Below are positions 8,544-17,719 of a stretch of DNA of 64,000 nucleotides, piece by piece (position 1 is the first letter of the stretch; the number at the start of each line of letters is the position of its first letter). The stretch lies in NCBI RefSeq assembly GCF_029892685.1, contig NZ_JARXVD010000024.1:1-64000 (forward strand). The letters are read 5' to 3'. The notes under the pieces were generated by a model that was not told the origin of the DNA, ran no database searches, and worked only from the letters and a program-made list of their open reading frames with translations. The translations under genes and the position numbers were made by a program. This DNA is from Mycobacterium sp. OTB74. Lineage in GTDB: Bacteria; Actinomycetota; Actinomycetes; Mycobacteriales; Mycobacteriaceae.

Positions 8544-9804
8544 CCGGGAGTCGCTTGATGCCGTGAATGAACGGGGACCACAACCGGTCCGGCTCGGCGG
8601 TCGCCGTCAGATCCGGCACCCGGCGATGGAGTTCCTCGAACGCCACGGCGATCTCCCGGCGGGCCAGGTTGGCGCCCAGGCAGAAGTGCGCGCCGCCGCC
8701 GCCGAAGCCCAGATGGGGATTGGGGTTGCGCAGCACATCGAATAGCCACGGCTGCTCGAACTTGTCCTCATCCCGGTTCGCCGAGCCGTACCACATCGTA
8801 ACCTTTTGCCCGGCTTGCATTTTCACTCCGCTCAGCTCGAAGTCCTGGGTCAGGGTGCGGCGCATGTAGACCACCGGCGACGCCCAGCGGATGACCTCTT
8901 CGACGGCCGTCGGCGCCACTGCGTCGTAGTCAGCCCACCACCGGTCACGTTGCTCTGGGAATCGGCTGAGCGCCAGTACGCCATGGCTGATCGCATTGCG
9001 GGTGGTCTCGTTGCCGGCCACCACCAGCAGGATGAAGAACGACGCGACCTCCGCTGAGGTCAGTCGCTCGCCGTCGACCTCGGCCTGCACCAGGTTGGTC
9101 GTCAGGTCCTCGCGGGGATGTATGCGCCGGTCGTCGGCCAGGGCAGTGGCGTAGGCTCCGATCCCCATGGCGCAGCGAAAGAACTCTTCGTAATCGGCGG
9201 TCAGGTCCGGGTCGCCGAACCCGAGAATGATGTTGGTCCAATGGAAGATGCGCTGATGGTCCTCGTCGGGGATACCCATCATGTCGCAGATGATCTGCAA
9301 CGGCAGCGGGCCCGCCAGGTCGGCCACGATCTCGCCCTGACCGTCAGTGTTGCGTTCGATCATCGACTGCACCAGGTGCCGGGCCCGGGTCCGCACCGAC
9401 TCTTCGGTGCGCGACACCACCTTCGGAGTGAACGCGCTGCGCACGATGTTCCGCAGCCGGGTATGCCGGGGGTCGTCCATCACGATCATGGACCCGAAGT
9501 ACTCGGCCAGTTCCGGAGTCTGATCGCCCATCGTCATGCCCTGGGCCGAGCTGAAGATGTCCGGATGTCGGCTGGCGAAGAACACGTCGTCGTACCGGGT
9601 CAGCGCCCAGTGCCCGGGCCCGCTGGTCACACCTTCTTGGGTCAACTCGTTGTGGAATGCGATGGGCGCCTCCCGGCGCAGCGTGGTGAAAGCGCCGTCC
9701 CGGAACGCGTCGTTGCGACCCCAGAATCGGACCGAACTCAGGTCGATGTCCGACAGCGCAATGTCCGGAGGAGGTGTGCCGTTGGCCGATAACGCGAGGG
9801 TCAT
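8527..9804 (-). CDS. cyp124: Cytochrome P450, CYP124 family (methyl-branched lipid omega-hydroxylase), 425 aa
   Basis: This is a full-length bacterial P450 with the I-helix AGNETT (263-268), the K-helix E303-x-x-R306 and the heme loop HLGFGGGGAHFCLG with Cys375 as heme ligand. Long stretches (GTPPPDI, PELAEYFGSMIV, PLPLQIICDMMGIP, WASPVVYMRRTLTQD) match my memory of M. tuberculosis CYP124A1, which omega-hydroxylates methyl-branched lipids and cholesterol-type side chains. The start at 9804 (MTLALSANGT) is chosen because upstream residues are not family-like. It is divergent from a Baeyer-Villiger monooxygenase with only 67 bp between starts, so the two may be co-regulated. No ferredoxin is adjacent. 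Confidence 0.88.
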   Translation of the reverse strand: MTLALSANGTPPPDIALSDIDLSSVRFWGRNDAFRDGAFTTLRREAPIAFHNELTQEGVTSGPGHWALTRYDDVFFASRHPDIFSSAQGMTMGDQTPELAEYFGSMIVMDDPRHTRLRNIVRSAFTPKVVSRTEESVRTRARHLVQSMIERNTDGQGEIVADLAGPLPLQIICDMMGIPDEDHQRIFHWTNIILGFGDPDLTADYEEFFRCAMGIGAYATALADDRRIHPREDLTTNLVQAEVDGERLTSAEVASFFILLVVAGNETTRNAISHGVLALSRFPEQRDRWWADYDAVAPTAVEEVIRWASPVVYMRRTLTQDFELSGVKMQAGQKVTMWYGSANRDEDKFEQPWLFDVLRNPNPHLGFGGGGAHFCLGANLARREIAVAFEELHRRVPDLTATAEPDRLWSPFIHGIKRLPVSWTP

Positions 9805-9871
9805 CTTCGTCAGCCTAGAACTCGCCGGACCCGCCCGAGGCGGAATCGGCGCGACGTGGTAGCACCATAGG

Positions 9872-11794
9872 GTGCGTAACCCACATGCAGGGCAACCGTT
9901 TACGGCGTCAGACGAAGAGATCGCCAGCGCTTTGCAGGATGTCAGCATCCCGACACTGATGCTTTCGCTGGTGCACATGTCCGGCGACCCCGAGTTGATT
10001 CGCGGTGCGCTGCGCCCGGCTGGACTGTTCCTCAACGAGGTGCAGGGCTACATGTCCGAGGACGACAAGGCCGCGGTGCGCAAGCTGGCCGTCGAGGTGA
10101 TCGCCGACTACCGCGACCGTGGTTGCCCCGAACCCCAGCCGGTGGGCCCTGAGCTGCTCAAAGAGATGATGGAGTGGCTGGTCTGCGAGCCGGTGCCCGA
10201 CGAATACGTGCCCATGGTGCTCGAGGAGATGGAGCTTGACGGTCGCGATGTGCGCGCGGTCAGCGCTCCCGAGCACGCCGCCGCCGAATTCCCCGTGGTG
10301 GTGATCGGCTGCGGCGAATCAGGACTGCTCGCCGGAATCCGACTGAAAGAAGCCGGCATCCCGTTCACCATCATCGAGCGCGGCGCCGGCGTCGGCGGTA
10401 CCTGGTGGCACAACAGCTATCCGGGGGCTCGGGTCGACGTCGGAAATCACTTCTACTGCTACAGCTTTGAGCCCAGCGATCACTGGACGCAATTCTTTGC
10501 CGAGCAACCAGAACTACAGGCCTACTTCCAGCATGTGATGGACAAGCACGGGATCGGCAGGCACGTGCGATTCCAGACCGAGGTCACCGGCGCGGTCTGG
10601 GACGAGGACACCGCGACCTGGCAGGTCACCGTCCGCAACCCGGACGGGGCGCCGGAGGTGCTGTCCGCCCGCGCGGTGATCAGCGCCGTCGGTCAGCTGA
10701 ATCGTCCCCATACCCCTGACATCCCGGGTCAGCGGGACTTCGCCGGCCCAGCGTTCCACTCTGCCGAATGGGACCACAACGTTGACCTGACCGGCAAGCG
10801 GGTGGCACTGATCGGTGCCGGCGCCAGCGGCTTCCAGATCGCCCCGGCGATCGCAGGAAAGGTCGCCTCGCTCAACGTCTTTCAGCGCACCGCACAGTGG
10901 ATGTTCCCCAACCCCAACTACCACGAGAAGGTCGGCGCCGGCGTGCAGTGGGCGCTGCGGCACCTGCCGTTCTACGGTCGCTGGTATCGGTTCCTGCTGT
11001 TCTGGCCGGGCTGCGACAAAGGCCTGGCTGCCGCCAAGGTCGACCCCGATTTCCCCGACCAGCAGCGTGCGGTCAGCGAGATCAACGACATCACCCGCAT
11101 CATGTTCACCGAATGGATCACCAGCCAGATTGGTGATGATCCGGAACTGCGGGCCAAGGTGATTCCCGACTACCCGGCGACCGGGAAACGCACCCTGCAG
11201 GACAACGGCAGCTGGCTGCAGACCCTGACCCGCGACAACGTCGACCTGATCCGCACGTCGATTGACCACATCGAGCCCGACGCGGTGGTGACCACCGATG
11301 GCACCCGGTATCCGGCCGACGTGATCGTCTACGCCACCGGTTTTCATGCCGGCAAGGTGCTCTGGCCCATGACCATCACCGGACGCGACGGTCTGGTGCT
11401 GGCGGAGCAATGGGGGGAGCGGCCGACGGCTTATCTGGGCATCACCGTGCCGGGCTTCCCGAACTTCTTCTGCATGTACGGCCCGGGCACCAACCTGGCC
11501 AGCGGAGGCAGCCTGATCTTCCACTCCGAATGCCAGATGCGTTACATCTCACAGTGTTTGGACATGTTGGTCGCCGGGCAGCGGACCGCGATGGAGCCCA
11601 AGGGAGAGCGGCTGGACGACTGGGTGGCGCGCACTCAGGCCGAGATGCGCACCATGGTGTGGTCGCAGCCGTCGATCAAACATTCGTTTTACAAGAACGC
11701 CGACGGCGACATCTACACCCTGAGCCCCTGGCGGTTGGTCGATTACTGGACCTGGACCAGGACCGTAGACCCGGAGGACTTCACCTTCGGCTGA
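9872..11794 (+). CDS. Flavin-dependent Baeyer-Villiger-type monooxygenase, 640 aa
   Basis: Two Rossmann motifs flank the Baeyer-Villiger fingerprint: GCGESG (FAD, 146-151), FAGPAFHSAEWD (290-301) and GAGASG (NADPH, 315-320). GVGGTWWHNSYPGARVDV, diagnostic for this class, is also present. An N-terminal extension of about 130 residues precedes the FAD domain, as in several actinobacterial members acting on steroids or large ketones. Such enzymes insert oxygen next to a ketone to give an ester or lactone, using NADPH and O2. The GTG start lies inside a small inverted repeat (GCACC-ATAG-GGTGC, 9862-9875). Divergent from the CYP124-like gene. Substrate unknown. Confidence 0.88.
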   Translation: MRNPHAGQPFTASDEEIASALQDVSIPTLMLSLVHMSGDPELIRGALRPAGLFLNEVQGYMSEDDKAAVRKLAVEVIADYRDRGCPEPQPVGPELLKEMMEWLVCEPVPDEYVPMVLEEMELDGRDVRAVSAPEHAAAEFPVVVIGCGESGLLAGIRLKEAGIPFTIIERGAGVGGTWWHNSYPGARVDVGNHFYCYSFEPSDHWTQFFAEQPELQAYFQHVMDKHGIGRHVRFQTEVTGAVWDEDTATWQVTVRNPDGAPEVLSARAVISAVGQLNRPHTPDIPGQRDFAGPAFHSAEWDHNVDLTGKRVALIGAGASGFQIAPAIAGKVASLNVFQRTAQWMFPNPNYHEKVGAGVQWALRHLPFYGRWYRFLLFWPGCDKGLAAAKVDPDFPDQQRAVSEINDITRIMFTEWITSQIGDDPELRAKVIPDYPATGKRTLQDNGSWLQTLTRDNVDLIRTSIDHIEPDAVVTTDGTRYPADVIVYATGFHAGKVLWPMTITGRDGLVLAEQWGERPTAYLGITVPGFPNFFCMYGPGTNLASGGSLIFHSECQMRYISQCLDMLVAGQRTAMEPKGERLDDWVARTQAEMRTMVWSQPSIKHSFYKNADGDIYTLSPWRLVDYWTWTRTVDPEDFTFG

Positions 11795-11832
11795 GCGGTG
11801 GTGGCAGCCGGGAGGTCGATCAAGTCGGCCGA

Positions 11833-12264
11833 TCAACCGTTGACGACCTCGGCCGCCTCCGCGTCGTCATCGGGCATGTCGTGACGGACCACCCGCACGC
11901 GGCCATGCGACAGGCACGCGGCGTAGCCGTGGTACTTGCCGTACAGCTCCCATGAGGTGCGGGAGTCACTGCTGGGTACGTCGATCCGGTGACCATCGGC
12001 GAACGCCAAGTGCAGGCAACCGGTGTCATCCCAGTCGGCGTGGGTGCACTGCTGTCCGGCGAAGTCGAACAACGGCCTTTCCTGCGGCCTCATCTGGGCC
12101 GGGTTGATCGTCACCACTTCCTGACCGTCGGTCGGGGTTGCGGGCAGAGTCAGCCGCAACGGGGTTGTGATCACCACTTCGTTGTAGTCGTCCATGTCTA
12201 GAACCAGTCCGTCGTGAAACGCGATCCGCTGGACCTTGCAACCTTGAATCCACTGCTCAGTCAT
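11833..12264 (-). CDS. Conserved mycobacterial hypothetical protein, DUF6188-like, 143 aa
   Basis: This soluble protein contains an HDGLVLDMDDYNEVVI strand pair and a conserved C-terminal block (SWELYGKYHGYAACL then GRVRVVRHD). I recall these from mycobacterial DUF6188 proteins; the family name is from memory. It has no signal peptide or membrane segment. The ATG at 12264 is the natural start, since the upstream frame has no family-like sequence. It is divergent from mpt53 with 189 bp between starts and convergent with the monooxygenase gene. Function unknown. Confidence 0.7.
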   Translation of the reverse strand: MTEQWIQGCKVQRIAFHDGLVLDMDDYNEVVITTPLRLTLPATPTDGQEVVTINPAQMRPQERPLFDFAGQQCTHADWDDTGCLHLAFADGHRIDVPSSDSRTSWELYGKYHGYAACLSHGRVRVVRHDMPDDDAEAAEVVNG

Positions 12265-12453
12265 ATCTTCACTGTGAAACTCTGTGCGGGCCGGCACAAG
12301 GGTAGTTCGCCACTGAAAATAGTTGCCGATCACCCGCGATCCGTTGCCGTGATGGGTGAACCTGGTATCAGCCGACCTCGTATTACAAGTACTGGCAAAC
12401 TCTGCCCGCAGACCTACCGGAGGTACACCATAGAATCCGCTGATTTGTCCCGG

Positions 12454-12966
12454 ATGCTGCGAACAATCAACGTCGTGCAGAGGTGTTGCGCGGCGTTTGT
12501 GGTCACCATTGTGGTAACCCTGATGCTGACCATCGCCAGCCCGCCGCGCGCATCTGCTGACGACCGCCTGCAGTTCACCGGAACCACCCTTGGCGGCGGC
12601 ACGTTCAACGGGGCCAGCCTGGTGGGCAAACCGGCCGTGCTGTGGTTCTGGACCCCCTGGTGTCCGTTCTGCAACGCCGAAGCCCCTGGCGTACAACAGG
12701 TTTCGTCAGCCAACCCGAACGTCGCATTCGTCGGGATCGCGGCACACGCTGATCCCGGCGCCATGAGTGGCTTCGTGGCGAAATACAACCTGAACTTCCC
12801 GGTGGTGAACGAAGCCGACGGGTCGATCTGGGCCCGCTACAACGTCCCCTGGCAGCCGGCCTACGTGTTCTACCGGGCCGACGGGTCCTCGACATTCGTG
12901 AACAACCCGACCGCGGCCATGCCGGCCTCGGAGCTGGCCGACCGTGTGGCGGCGCTGACGCGCTAA
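12454..12966 (+). CDS. mpt53: Secreted thioredoxin-like protein Mpt53 (DsbE-like), 170 aa
   Basis: A signal peptide (cleavage likely after ASA, about residue 35) precedes a TlpA/DsbE-type thioredoxin fold with the active site W-C70-P-F-C73 and the cis-proline region VPWQPAYVFY. The sequence agrees closely with my memory of M. tuberculosis Mpt53, an extracytoplasmic oxidoreductase thought to handle disulfides in exported proteins. It is followed after 4 bp by a CcdA-like membrane protein, the same pairing as Rv2878c-Rv2877c, which would feed electrons across the membrane to it. The start at 12454 gives a normal signal peptide; upstream in-frame codons are not secretory. Confidence 0.9.
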   Translation: MLRTINVVQRCCAAFVVTIVVTLMLTIASPPRASADDRLQFTGTTLGGGTFNGASLVGKPAVLWFWTPWCPFCNAEAPGVQQVSSANPNVAFVGIAAHADPGAMSGFVAKYNLNFPVVNEADGSIWARYNVPWQPAYVFYRADGSSTFVNNPTAAMPASELADRVAALTR

Positions 12967-12970
12967 CCCG

Positions 12971-13840
12971 GTGAACACCAGCATGCTGGCGGTGGCCTTC
13001 GCCGCCGGAATGATCGCTGCGCTCAATCCCTGCGGTTTTGCGATGCTGCCCGGCTATCTGGCCCTGGTTGCGCGTGGACGCGGGGTCGGCCCTACGGCGT
13101 CGGTCCTACGTGCAGTGGCCGCATCCGTGGTTATGGCGATCGGCTTTGCTGTGGTGTTCGGGGGGTTCGGGTTGTTGGCCATCACCGTCGCCGACCTGGT
13201 GCAACAGGCACTTCCGGTGGCAACCCTGCTGATCGGTGTGGCCCTGGTGGTGCTCGGCGTGCGCCAGCTGCTGGGCCGGTCGCTGTCGGTCCGGACCCGG
13301 TTGCCGGGGCGGGGGAGGCCGAGTGCCCGGCTGGGCTCGATGTTCGGCTATGGGGTCGTGTATGCGCTGGTGTCGTTGTCGTGCACTGTCGCGCCGTTCT
13401 TGGCGGTCACCGGTATCGGGGTGGCCGGCCGCAACTGGCTGGGCCCGTTCGTGGCGTATGTGGCGGGCTTTACCGCGTTGGTTGGTGTGCTGGCGGTGAT
13501 CGCCGCGGTGACCGGTGCCGTGGCCGCGCGTGGCCTGCACCGCCACGCCCGGCAGGTGCAGCGCGCAGCGGGCGTGCTGCTGGTGCTGACGGGGCTGTAT
13601 GTCGCCTATTACGGTGGCTACGAATTACGCATGCGGGGCATGATCGGACCGGATCCGGTCATTGCGGTGGCCGGCCGGATTCAGGGCGCGCTGGCGGGTT
13701 GGGTCTATCGGTGGCCGGGGTACATCGGGACGGTGGCATTGCTGCTGGCCGCCATCACCGTCGTGGCGGCAGTCCTGGTGTTGGTGCGAAAGAACAAGGT
13801 GCGCAACACGGTCAGTGAACACCGGGCATCAGACGACTGA
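12971..13840 (+). CDS. CcdA/DsbD-like membrane thiol-disulfide transporter, 289 aa
   Basis: This integral membrane protein opens with AFAAGMIAALNPCGFAMLPGYLAL, where the NPCG cysteine is the typical redox cysteine of CcdA/DsbD transmembrane domains. The second cysteine lies in LVSLSCTVAPFLA. Six or more hydrophobic segments follow, and the protein ends in a short basic tail. The family passes reducing equivalents from cytoplasmic thioredoxin to extracytoplasmic thioredoxin-like proteins; here the obvious partner is Mpt53, 4 bp upstream. The GTG at 12971 is the start. Its 3' end overlaps the convergent peptide transporter gene by 29 bases. Confidence 0.87.
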   Translation: MNTSMLAVAFAAGMIAALNPCGFAMLPGYLALVARGRGVGPTASVLRAVAASVVMAIGFAVVFGGFGLLAITVADLVQQALPVATLLIGVALVVLGVRQLLGRSLSVRTRLPGRGRPSARLGSMFGYGVVYALVSLSCTVAPFLAVTGIGVAGRNWLGPFVAYVAGFTALVGVLAVIAAVTGAVAARGLHRHARQVQRAAGVLLVLTGLYVAYYGGYELRMRGMIGPDPVIAVAGRIQGALAGWVYRWPGYIGTVALLLAAITVVAAVLVLVRKNKVRNTVSEHRASDD

Positions 13841-15245
13841 TTCGGCCGGCGATGGCGAACACCGCAGCGCCCACCGTGACCGCGACGACGCCCAGCGCGC
13901 CGAAATAGGCGACCTCATGGTCCGGTGCGTAGTACTTGGCCAGGACACCGGACAGTGCCGTGCCCAGTGCTGCAGACAGGAAGAACAGCGCCATCATCTG
14001 CGAGCGAAATGCTTGCGGCGCAAGCTGAGTCGTCACTGCCAGGCCGATCGGCGAGATCAACAGCTCAGACACCGCGAATACGCCCAGGATCAGCGCCACC
14101 ATGAGCACCGGCACGGTCCTGCCGGGCGATGCGGCCATGGGAAGGAACAACAGGAAGGCAGCGCCCATGCCGACCACGCCGCAGGCGAACTTGCGAGGCG
14201 TGGTGGGTGCCCGATCTCCCAGCCTAGTCCAGGCGAGCGCGAACAGCGGTGACAGCACGATCACCCACACCGGCTCCATCGAACCGATCCAGTTGGCCGG
14301 CGCCGACCAGCCCAGGATGCGCCAGTCCACCCGCTGATCCGAGTAGACCGCCAGAACCGTGAAAATCTGCTGGAACAGCGAGAAGAACACCGCGCTGGCG
14401 ATGAAGAGCGGCAGGAACGCGTACACCTTGGATCGTTCTGCCGCAATGACTTTCGGGCTGGTCAACAGCATCGCAAAGTACCCGCCAGCCGCCAGGACGA
14501 TTGCCGCGGTGGTGTACTGAGGCAGGTTGCGCAGAGTCAACAGCCCGGTGACAATGGCTCCCGCGACCGCCGCCACACCGGCCGCGGCAACTGCCAGATG
14601 GGTGGCTGCCTTGTTTCCTGGCAATGGATTTGGTGCGTATCGACCGTGATCGCCCAGATTGTGCTGGAACACTACATATTGGATCAACCCCAGGGCCATT
14701 CCCACGGCGGCGGCCCCGAATCCATAGTGGAACCCCGCGCGCGTTTGCAGCACGCCGGTGGCGAGCGGGCCGATGAACGCACCGAGGTTGACTCCCAGAT
14801 AAAACAGCGTGAATCCGCCGTCGGCACGGGCGTCCCCGGGCTCGTACAACGTGCCCAGCAACGACGATGCGTTTGCCTTGAGCGCGCCTGATCCGACGGC
14901 CACCAGGACCAGTCCGGCGCCCACCCCGGTGAGCCCCGGCAGCAATGCCAACGCAATGTGCCCGAGCATGACCACGACGCCGCCGTAGAACACCGTCCGC
15001 TCCATGCCGAGCAGTCGGTCAGCGACCCAACCGCCCAAAACTGTGGACAGGTACACCAGTCCGCCATACGCGCCGACGAGTCCGGTCGCAGTGTGTTGAG
15101 GCAGTCCAAGGCCGCCGTCGGTGGCTGAGTAATAGAGGTAATAGCCAAGGATGGTGAGCATTCCGTAGAACGACAACCGCTCCCACAATTCGACACCGAA
15201 GAGGTTCGCAAGAGCCATCGGGTGTCCGAATATGGTCCGGCTCAT
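13812..15245 (-). CDS. Proton-dependent oligopeptide transporter (POT/PTR family, MFS), 477 aa
   Basis: The protein has about 14 hydrophobic segments and the POT signature early on (FGVELWERLSFYGM, with the E-x-x-E-R motif) and later FTLFYLGVNLGAFIGPL. These symporters import di- and tripeptides with protons, as in bacterial DtpT. The ATG at 15245 (MSRTIFGHPM) fits the family start; the longer frame adds 73 unrelated residues. It is convergent with the CcdA-like gene and shares 29 bases with it at the 3' end. Confidence 0.87.
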   Translation of the reverse strand: MSRTIFGHPMALANLFGVELWERLSFYGMLTILGYYLYYSATDGGLGLPQHTATGLVGAYGGLVYLSTVLGGWVADRLLGMERTVFYGGVVVMLGHIALALLPGLTGVGAGLVLVAVGSGALKANASSLLGTLYEPGDARADGGFTLFYLGVNLGAFIGPLATGVLQTRAGFHYGFGAAAVGMALGLIQYVVFQHNLGDHGRYAPNPLPGNKAATHLAVAAAGVAAVAGAIVTGLLTLRNLPQYTTAAIVLAAGGYFAMLLTSPKVIAAERSKVYAFLPLFIASAVFFSLFQQIFTVLAVYSDQRVDWRILGWSAPANWIGSMEPVWVIVLSPLFALAWTRLGDRAPTTPRKFACGVVGMGAAFLLFLPMAASPGRTVPVLMVALILGVFAVSELLISPIGLAVTTQLAPQAFRSQMMALFFLSAALGTALSGVLAKYYAPDHEVAYFGALGVVAVTVGAAVFAIAGRISRLMPGVH

Positions 15246-15499
15246 CGGCCCACCTTGCCACGCCGGGGTGTGGTTCGTGATGGCAAATATTGATAACGGT
15301 TTGATCTCGGAGATGCCGCTGTATGGCAAATATCCGCTGGTCGGAGGGGCTGTCGATGCTGTGATGCAGCCCGCTTCACAGGTATTCTCCTGGCTCAAAG
15401 GGTGGCTGCTATTGCCGTGGGTCAGGGCCGTCTTCGCATGGGGGTGCGGGCACAGGCATGTCATGGCGCGTCGCCGTGCGGTTGTGAAAGGTTGCTTAC

Positions 15500-16783
15500 G
15501 TGGACGCGGTGCTCGGCTTGTCGATGACTCCGTCGTCCATTGGCTTGGTGCTGGTAGAGGGCTGTGACGCCGACGGCCCGACCATGGAGCGCGGTGCGTA
15601 CGAGATCCGCACGTCCGACGAGGCCGCCGCGGCAGTATTGCGCAGCGAGGCGCTCGCGGCCGAACGAGGTCTACGGCTCAAGGCGATCGGTCTGACCTGG
15701 AGTATGGACGCCGATGCCGAGGCGTCCATACTCATGCGGTCCCTGTCGGAATCAGGCTTCGACAACGTGGTCCCGGTGCGCACGCCCGAGGCAACCGAGG
15801 CGCTGGCCCGTGGCATCGCCGAGGTAACCGGATACGAGACCACCGCGGTGTGCGCAATCGAAGCCGATGTGGTGATTGCACTGATCGTGCACCCCGACAG
15901 CGGCTCGATGCAGACGGCATACAACCACGCGATCGAGTCCAACGAGGGCCTGATCAGCTGGTTGAGCACCATGTTCGCCCGCGCTGCCCGGCAGCCCGAC
16001 GCCTTGATCGTGGTCGGCTCGGCGGGCGATTTCGACGACATACTGCCGGACCTGCAGGACGCGTTGTCGGTACCTGTGTTCTCACCCGCGGAAGCCGAGC
16101 TGGCCCTGGCCCGCGGAGCGGCCCTGGTCTCAGCAGCCAGTCGCGAGCAGCCCCGATCGTACATCTTCGGCGACGTGCCCCGGCTCGACGACTGGGACGA
16201 CATCGCGGGAGAACTGGGGGACCCGCAGCAGCCCGTGGTGACCGGTACGCACCGACCCGACGAGGTCCGGCGTCGGCAATGGACACCCGCGCTGCCGCTC
16301 ACCATGTTGGCGTTGGGTTCGGTGACGTTCGTAGCGTCGGCGTCCATCGCCATCACCCTGCAGTTCCTGCCCGGCGACCACGGTGGACCGGTGAGCACGG
16401 CACCGCCGTCGCACCCGCCTGCCGCGGCATCGGTGGTCGCGCCGTCCGCTGCGCCGGCGCCGGTGACCCCCGCGGCTGAACCCAGTGCGGTGCGAGCCGT
16501 ACCGCCCACAGAAGCACCTGCGCAGGCTCACGACTCAATCGAATCGGCTCCCGATGTCACACAGGCACCCGATGCGGTATCCGAACCTGCTCCCGCGGCC
16601 GTACCGGACCAGATTGCAACGGTGGTGGCACCGGCTCCTGCCAACGACACGCCGACGGTGGTGCAAACCATCCAGGCGGCGCCACCCGTCGTCAACAGTG
16701 CACCGGCGGACGTGTCGGACCACCGCACGCTGAGGTCGCGGATCATGGATCGACTGCGGGGAATGGGCCAGCTGGTCCCCTGA
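15500..16783 (+). CDS. DUF7159-type mycobacterial membrane protein with a proline/alanine-rich tail, 427 aa
   Basis: A soluble N-terminal region (1-255; opening VLGLSMTPSSIGLVLVEG, with VVGSAGDF near 171) has the look of an actin/Hsp70-like ATPase fold. It is followed by one transmembrane helix (about 264-288) and about 140 residues rich in Pro, Ala and Val that should lie outside the cell. I recall this architecture from mycobacterial proline/threonine-rich proteins such as Rv0312 and Rv2264c and the DUF7159 family; no function is established. The GTG at 15500 starts it. The next gene encodes a cell-wall cross-linking enzyme, so an envelope role is plausible but unproven. Confidence 0.7.
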   Translation: MDAVLGLSMTPSSIGLVLVEGCDADGPTMERGAYEIRTSDEAAAAVLRSEALAAERGLRLKAIGLTWSMDADAEASILMRSLSESGFDNVVPVRTPEATEALARGIAEVTGYETTAVCAIEADVVIALIVHPDSGSMQTAYNHAIESNEGLISWLSTMFARAARQPDALIVVGSAGDFDDILPDLQDALSVPVFSPAEAELALARGAALVSAASREQPRSYIFGDVPRLDDWDDIAGELGDPQQPVVTGTHRPDEVRRRQWTPALPLTMLALGSVTFVASASIAITLQFLPGDHGGPVSTAPPSHPPAAASVVAPSAAPAPVTPAAEPSAVRAVPPTEAPAQAHDSIESAPDVTQAPDAVSEPAPAAVPDQIATVVAPAPANDTPTVVQTIQAAPPVVNSAPADVSDHRTLRSRIMDRLRGMGQLVP

Positions 16784-16910
16784 CCGAGGACCTGTGAGGC
16801 GCCAGCTGATTGGCAGGATCGGACCCATAGGGTGACGTTTCTAACTCCTGGCTAACAAGAATCGGTCGGACGCCGAACTACCATGTATTCAAGGACTCTC
16901 GGACCCGAGG

Positions 16911-17675
16911 ATGGACGCGTTGCTTAAAGCTGTGCGATATGCGCTGGTGGTTGTCGGAATTTCGGCGCTTATGCTGACCGGTCAGACAGGTGCCGCCACG
17001 GCCGCGCTGCCCACGCCACTGAAGGTAGCCAAGATGGCGCCGAGCAACGGTCAGATGGTCGGTGTAGCCATGCCGGTGAAGGTGACTTTCACCGCTCCGG
17101 TGGACGACCGTGACGCGGCCGAGCACGCCATCGCTTTCTCGTCGCCGAAGATGTCGAGTGCTCCGCAGGGCAAGTTCACCTGGCTGGACGAGCGCACCAT
17201 GCAATTCACGCCGAGCACCTACTGGCCGGCTCACTCGACCATCATGATGTCGGTCGGTGGGGCCAAGCAATCATTCGACACTGGCGCATCGACGATGGGC
17301 GTAGCCAGCATCAGCGGCCACACCTTCACGGTGAGTATCGACGGCCAGGTGGTCAAGACCATGCCGGCATCGATGGGTAAGCCCAAGCATCCGACGCCGG
17401 TTGGTTCCTTCGCTGCGCTGGAGAAGCAGAACCCGGTCGTCATGGACTCGCGCACCATCGGCATTCCGCTGAACGACCCGGAGGGCTACAAACTGACGGT
17501 CTACTACGCGGTGCGAGTTACCTGGGGCGGCGTCTACGTGCACTCGGCCCCGTGGTCGGTTTCGCAGCAAGGTAATTCGAACGTCAGCCACGGCTGCATC
17601 AACCTCAGCCCGGACAACGCGTCCTGGTACTACAACCAGGTGACTGTCGGCGACCCGATCGTCGTCAACGCCTGA
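16911..17675 (+). CDS. L,D-transpeptidase with an Ig-like domain, LdtMt1-like, 254 aa
   Basis: A signal sequence (about 1-32) precedes an Ig-like domain (about 38-122) and a YkuD catalytic domain. The catalytic motif is visible as His211 (YVHSAPWSV) and S226-H227-G228-C229 (SHGCINLS), with Cys229 the acylated nucleophile. The 254-residue length matches LdtMt1 (251) better than the longer two-Ig-domain LdtMt2. The enzyme forms 3-3 cross-links between meso-diaminopimelate residues in peptidoglycan and is a carbapenem target in mycobacteria. A strong stem-loop follows the stop codon. Confidence 0.9.
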   Translation: MDALLKAVRYALVVVGISALMLTGQTGAATAALPTPLKVAKMAPSNGQMVGVAMPVKVTFTAPVDDRDAAEHAIAFSSPKMSSAPQGKFTWLDERTMQFTPSTYWPAHSTIMMSVGGAKQSFDTGASTMGVASISGHTFTVSIDGQVVKTMPASMGKPKHPTPVGSFAALEKQNPVVMDSRTIGIPLNDPEGYKLTVYYAVRVTWGGVYVHSAPWSVSQQGNSNVSHGCINLSPDNASWYYNQVTVGDPIVVNA

Positions 17676-17680
17676 CCTTT

Positions 17681-17709
17681 CTCGTGGGCTGGGGGTCCCA
17701 GCCCACGAG
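17681..17709. terminator. Bidirectional stem-loop terminator between the L,D-transpeptidase and XRE genes
   Basis: A perfect 13-bp inverted repeat, CTCGTGGGCTGGG / CCCAGCCCACGAG, with a 3-base loop lies between two convergent genes, 5 bases after one stop and 10 bases before the other. There is no strong U-tract, as is common for mycobacterial terminators. Confidence 0.8.
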
Positions 17710-17719
17710 GTCGCTGGAC

